64,000 nucleotides of DNA, from NCBI GenBank assembly GCA_964649415.1, contig CAZYSK010000007.1:62001-126000 (forward strand), read 5' to 3'. Within the stretch, counting starts at the first letter, position 1; the number at the start of each line of letters is the position of its first letter. The stretch is from CAZYSK01 sp964649415 (GTDB lineage Bacteria > Chloroflexota > Anaerolineae > B4-G1). Under the pieces are notes generated by a model, which worked only from the letters and a program-made list of their open reading frames with translations, did not search any database and was not told the DNA's origin. The position numbers and the translations under genes were made by a program. Shown here in pieces: positions 61,394 to 64,000 of this stretch.

Positions 61394-63082
61394 ATGACAG
61401 AACTCGTTCGTGACCAGATCGCCGTTTTCATTGCCGAAGGATTGCGGGCTGCTCAGGAGGGTGGCGCGCTTCCGGAGTTCGAGACACCGGAGGTTGCTGT
61501 AGAGCAATCGCGCCACCCCGAACATGGCGACTACGCTTCGCCGGTCTGTCTGCGGTTGGCCAAAGAGGCACGGATGGCCCCACGAGATATCGCCTTGCGT
61601 GTGATCGAGCATCTCCCGCAGGCCCCGCTTGTGGGCCAGGTGGAGGTCGCTGGCCCTGGGTATATCAACGTCAAGCTCAGCACGGGTTGGCTGGTGGCGC
61701 AAGTGCCGCAGATCTTGGAGGCCGGGCAGCACTGGGGGCACGTGGACCGCGGTCGCGGGCAGCGGGTGCAGGTTGAGTTTGTCAGTGCCAATCCGACCGG
61801 TCCGATCACCGTTGCCTCTGCACGCAACGCTGTCATCGGCGATACGTTGGCCGGTGTGCTGGATGCGGCGGGCTTTGAGGTCGAGCGGGAATACTACGTC
61901 AATGACGCCGGTTCCCAGGTACGCAAGTTTGGGGAGAGTGTTTTCGCCCGTTATGCCCAGGCGCTTGGGCGCGACGAGCCGTTCCCGGAGGATGGCTACC
62001 GGGGAGACTATGTGGCGGAGATAGGCCAGCAGATGGCCCAGGAATACGGTGATCAGTATCTCGGTGTGTCCCGCCGGGACGCTGTGCGTGCCCTTGGCTC
62101 GGAGGGCATCGCGCGCATGATTGAGCTTATAGGCCAGGACCTGGCGTCTTTGGGGGTGGTGTTCGATACCTGGTTTCATGAGAGCAGCCTGTATTCTTCC
62201 GGTTTGTTCGACCGCATCCTCGAGGGGCTTCGAGGCAAGGGCCATATCGTCGAGCGCGATGACGCGGTGTGGTTCACTTCCCCCGAACTGGACGCGGACG
62301 CGGTTGTCATCCGTTCCCCTCGGGTCATAGCGGAGCCAAGCGAGCGGCCCACGTACTTCGCCTCTGATATCGCATATCTATGGAACAAGCTGGCCGAGCG
62401 CGGATTCGACCGGGCGATATACGTATGGGGGGCAGATCACCACGGCGACATGCCGCGCGTGAAGGCGGCGGCCCCGGCACTGGGGCTTGACGCTGAGCGT
62501 GTGGAGATCATCCTCTATCAGATGGTGAACCTGAAGCGCGGTGGCGAGGACGTGCGCATGTCGAAGCGCGCAGGGGAGTTCGTCACACTGCGGGAGTTGC
62601 TCGATGAGGTCGGCCCGGATCCGATTCGCTTCATGCTTCTCACCCGGACCGTGGATGCGACGATAGACTTCGACCTGGATCTGGCCGTCGAGCAGTCGGA
62701 CAAGAATCCGGTGTACTACGTACAGTATGCCCACGCGCGCATCTGCAGTATGTTGCGCTTTGCCGCCGATCTGGGCTGGGATCTGGATGCGCCGGGCGAC
62801 GTCTCGCTGCTGACTCACGAGAGCGAGTTGGCCCTCATCCGCAAGATGTTGGATCTGCCGGAGATCGTGGCGATGGCGGCGATGCAACGTGCCCCACATC
62901 ATCTGACCTTCTACGCGCAGGAACTGGCCTCAACCTTCCACGCGTTCTATCGGGATTGCCGTGTCGTGTCGCCCGAGGAACCGCAGCAGACCCAGGCGCG
63001 GCTGATGCTGGTGCGGGCGGCCCGGCTGACGCTGGCGCGCGCCTTGGAGCTGCTTGGGGTGAGCACACCGGAGCGGATGTGA
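61394..63082 (+). CDS. argS: Arginyl-tRNA synthetase with altered HIGH motif
   Basis: This 562-residue protein has an N-terminal ArgRS additional domain (about 1-115: PEHGDYASPVCLRLAKEA), a catalytic Rossmann fold, MSKRAGEFVTL (about 389-399, the KMSKS equivalent) and a C-terminal helical anticodon-binding domain ending in LLGVSTPERM. The first class I signature, ANPTGPLHVGH in typical enzymes, is here ANPTGPITVASARN (HIGH replaced by Thr139-Val-Ala-Ser142). Some Chloroflexota ArgRS are divergent here as I recall, so the gene is probably functional. ATG 61394 follows TAGGAGG. Confidence 0.94.
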   Translation: MTELVRDQIAVFIAEGLRAAQEGGALPEFETPEVAVEQSRHPEHGDYASPVCLRLAKEARMAPRDIALRVIEHLPQAPLVGQVEVAGPGYINVKLSTGWLVAQVPQILEAGQHWGHVDRGRGQRVQVEFVSANPTGPITVASARNAVIGDTLAGVLDAAGFEVEREYYVNDAGSQVRKFGESVFARYAQALGRDEPFPEDGYRGDYVAEIGQQMAQEYGDQYLGVSRRDAVRALGSEGIARMIELIGQDLASLGVVFDTWFHESSLYSSGLFDRILEGLRGKGHIVERDDAVWFTSPELDADAVVIRSPRVIAEPSERPTYFASDIAYLWNKLAERGFDRAIYVWGADHHGDMPRVKAAAPALGLDAERVEIILYQMVNLKRGGEDVRMSKRAGEFVTLRELLDEVGPDPIRFMLLTRTVDATIDFDLDLAVEQSDKNPVYYVQYAHARICSMLRFAADLGWDLDAPGDVSLLTHESELALIRKMLDLPEIVAMAAMQRAPHHLTFYAQELASTFHAFYRDCRVVSPEEPQQTQARLMLVRAARLTLARALELLGVSTPERM

Positions 63083-63115
63083 GGCGGACTGGAGGCTAGA
63101 GGTTGGAAGGCCGGC

Positions 63116-63133
63116 AGGATGCCGGCGGTCCGT
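63116..63133. repeat. Family D dispersed motif before dcd
   Basis: GCAGGATGCCGGCGGTCC, identical over 17 bases to the copy at 3357-3373; a similar GTCCGGCGGTCC lies near 10187. Confidence 0.6.
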
Positions 63134-63168
63134 TGGATAGCGGTCTGAGGGGGAGTGAGACGTAGACG

Positions 63169-63729
63169 ATGGGTTTGAAGCCCGACTACTGGATTCGCAA
63201 GATGGCGTTGGAACACCAGATGATTGAGCCCTTCGTGGATGGACAGGTGCGGAATGGCGTCATATCCTACGGGCTTTCATCCTACGGCTACGACATCCGT
63301 GTGGCGGATGACTTCAAGGTTTTTGCGCCGGGTCTGGGGGACTTGACCGTCGTAGACCCCAAGCGGCTCGACACGCGGGCGATGGTGGATTTCACGGGAG
63401 ACGTATGTGTCATTCCCCCTAACTCGTTCATTCTGGGCCGTTCGCTGGAGTATTTCCGTGTCCCTCGCGGCGTTCTGTGTGTGTGCTTGGGCAAATCCAC
63501 CTATGCCCGTTGCGGCATTATCGTCAACATAACCCCTTTCGAGCCGGAGTGGGAAGGATACGTCACGCTGGAGATCAGCAACACGACGCCCCTATCGGCC
63601 AAGATCTATGCCAACGAGGGCATCGCCCAGGTTCTGTTCTTTGAAGCCGATGCAGAATGCGAGGTCTCCTACGCTGACAGGAAGGGGAAATACCAGGATC
63701 AGCGTGCTATTGTTCTGCCCCGCCTGTGA
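63169..63729 (+). CDS. dcd: dCTP deaminase
   Basis: This 186-residue protein has the trimeric dCTP deaminase/dUTPase fold. SYGLSSYGYDIRVADDFKVF (about 24-43), PPNSFILGRSLEYFRVP and LGKSTYARCGIIVNITPFEPEWEGYVTLEISNTTPL contain the catalytic Glu and substrate residues, and KYQDQ near the C-terminus closes the active site. It makes dUTP, feeding dTMP synthesis. The start is ATG 63169. Confidence 0.96.
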   Translation: MGLKPDYWIRKMALEHQMIEPFVDGQVRNGVISYGLSSYGYDIRVADDFKVFAPGLGDLTVVDPKRLDTRAMVDFTGDVCVIPPNSFILGRSLEYFRVPRGVLCVCLGKSTYARCGIIVNITPFEPEWEGYVTLEISNTTPLSAKIYANEGIAQVLFFEADAECEVSYADRKGKYQDQRAIVLPRL

Positions 63730-63731
63730 CG

Positions 63732-63760
63732 TTGACGAATGCGACAAACCTGGTTATAAT
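63732..63760 (+). promoter_or_regulatory. tRNA-Val promoter
   Basis: TTGACG, a 17-base spacer and TATAAT (63755-63760), eight bases before the mature tRNA. It lies immediately after the dcd stop. Confidence 0.78.
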
Positions 63761-63768
63761 AGGCTGGC

Positions 63769-63842
63769 GGGCGGATAGCTCAGTTGGTTAGAGCGCCTCC
63801 CTTACAAGGAGGAGGTCACAGGTTCGAGTCCTGTTCTGCCCA
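63769..63842 (+). tRNA. tRNA-Val (anticodon TAC)
   Basis: This is a 74-base cloverleaf. Acceptor GGGCGGA pairs with TCTGCCC (one G-T), D arm GCTC/GAGC, anticodon stem CCTCC/GGAGG with loop CTTACAA (anticodon TAC), variable AGGTC, T arm ACAGG/CCTGT with loop TTCGAGT, and discriminator A. CCA is not encoded. Confidence 0.97.
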
Positions 63843-63847
63843 TATAG

Positions 63848-63869
63848 GCGGCGCGGCATGTTGCGCCGC
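63848..63869 (+). terminator. GC hairpin after tRNA-Val
   Basis: GCGGCGC (63848-63854), an eight-base loop and GCGCCGC (63863-63869), followed by TGCTTCGTGTCGCTT. It is a probable terminator for the tRNA. Confidence 0.6.
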
Positions 63870-63896
63870 TGCTTCGTGTCGCTTAGGAATGGCCCC

Positions 63897-64000
63897 ATGA
63901 TCACCCTCGATGACGTGTTGTCAGCCACCGGTGGGCAGTGGGTAGGCCCGCCTACCCCGGCCCACTTCTCCGGTTTCTGTTACGATTCACGTCGCGTCAG
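63897..64000 (+). CDS. MurF-like Mur ligase, N-terminal fragment (window edge)
   Basis: The frame opens at ATG 63897 (AGGA eight bases upstream) and runs to the window end: MITLDDVLSATGGQWVGPP then HFSGFCYDSRRV. The DSRRV segment is the UDP-binding motif of the MurE/MurF N-terminal domain, and LDDVLSATGG fits MurF best (UDP-MurNAc-tripeptide D-Ala-D-Ala ligase). Only 34 codons are visible, so MurE cannot be excluded. Confidence 0.66.
   Translation, partial: MITLDDVLSATGGQWVGPPTPAHFSGFCYDSRRV

Overview
The window looks like a chromosomal segment from a high-GC, probably monoderm bacterium of the phylum Chloroflexota (Anaerolineae-like). This is an inference from protein character: very large secreted multi-domain proteins carrying a WLPLVIR motif, Pro/Thr-linked lipoproteins, a long SecA, and a MacAB-like exporter without a TolC partner. 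About 57 protein genes, one tRNA and many sigma70-type promoters are readable. There is no rRNA, no CRISPR array and no transposase.

Layout. 1-6.2 kb (minus strand): a membrane glycosyltransferase cut by the window edge, a secreted clan GH-A glycosidase, two unknown proteins and a two-gene ABC exporter. 6.3-12.5 kb: a GNAT-like protein, an EamA pseudogene, an SCP2 protein, a YtxH protein, a catalytically dead-looking secreted metallopeptidase homologue, a class I glutamine amidotransferase-like hydrolase and ribosomal protein L19. 12.7-16.7 kb (plus): a GDT1-type transporter, transketolase, FdhD and a small membrane protein. 16.8-19.4 kb (minus): an actin-like ParM with an unusual N-terminal extension, a ribbon-helix-helix partner and a 51-residue membrane peptide. 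19.7-25.7 kb (minus): a 1172-residue DUF362/DUF5107/DUF11 protein, a permease, an AIR-synthase-like protein and a small protein. 25.9-37.5 kb (plus): GlgC, a tandem-adaptor MacAB-type exporter, an EamA transporter, Obg, NadD and a double solute-binding lipoprotein. 37.5-43.3 kb: a zinc ribbon, EamA, a ferredoxin, a PHP protein, a HAD protein and an AT-richer restriction-modification pair. 43.6-64 kb (plus): PolX, a giant amidase, an SH3-like protein, LigA, RlmI, a CPBP protease, SecA, a wHTH/KaiC-like/two-membrane-protein cassette, adenosine deaminase, ArgS, Dcd, tRNA-Val and the start of MurF.

The strongest structural signal is a population of short palindromic repeats. At least four families lie between genes. 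Some copies sit in frame inside coding sequences: four 36-bp units in the glycosyltransferase, one unit in the peptidase-like lipoprotein, one forming the N-terminal tail of the DUF362 protein, and a probable one in LigA. This resembles the Rickettsia palindromic elements in behaviour.

Other items of interest are the ParM-ParR-like locus with a possible second translation start, the KaiC-like cassette, the R-M pair, the duplicated adaptors under a promoter with an embedded palindrome, and near-leaderless promoters. Translation starts were chosen by ribosome-binding sites and family alignment from memory; no database search was run.
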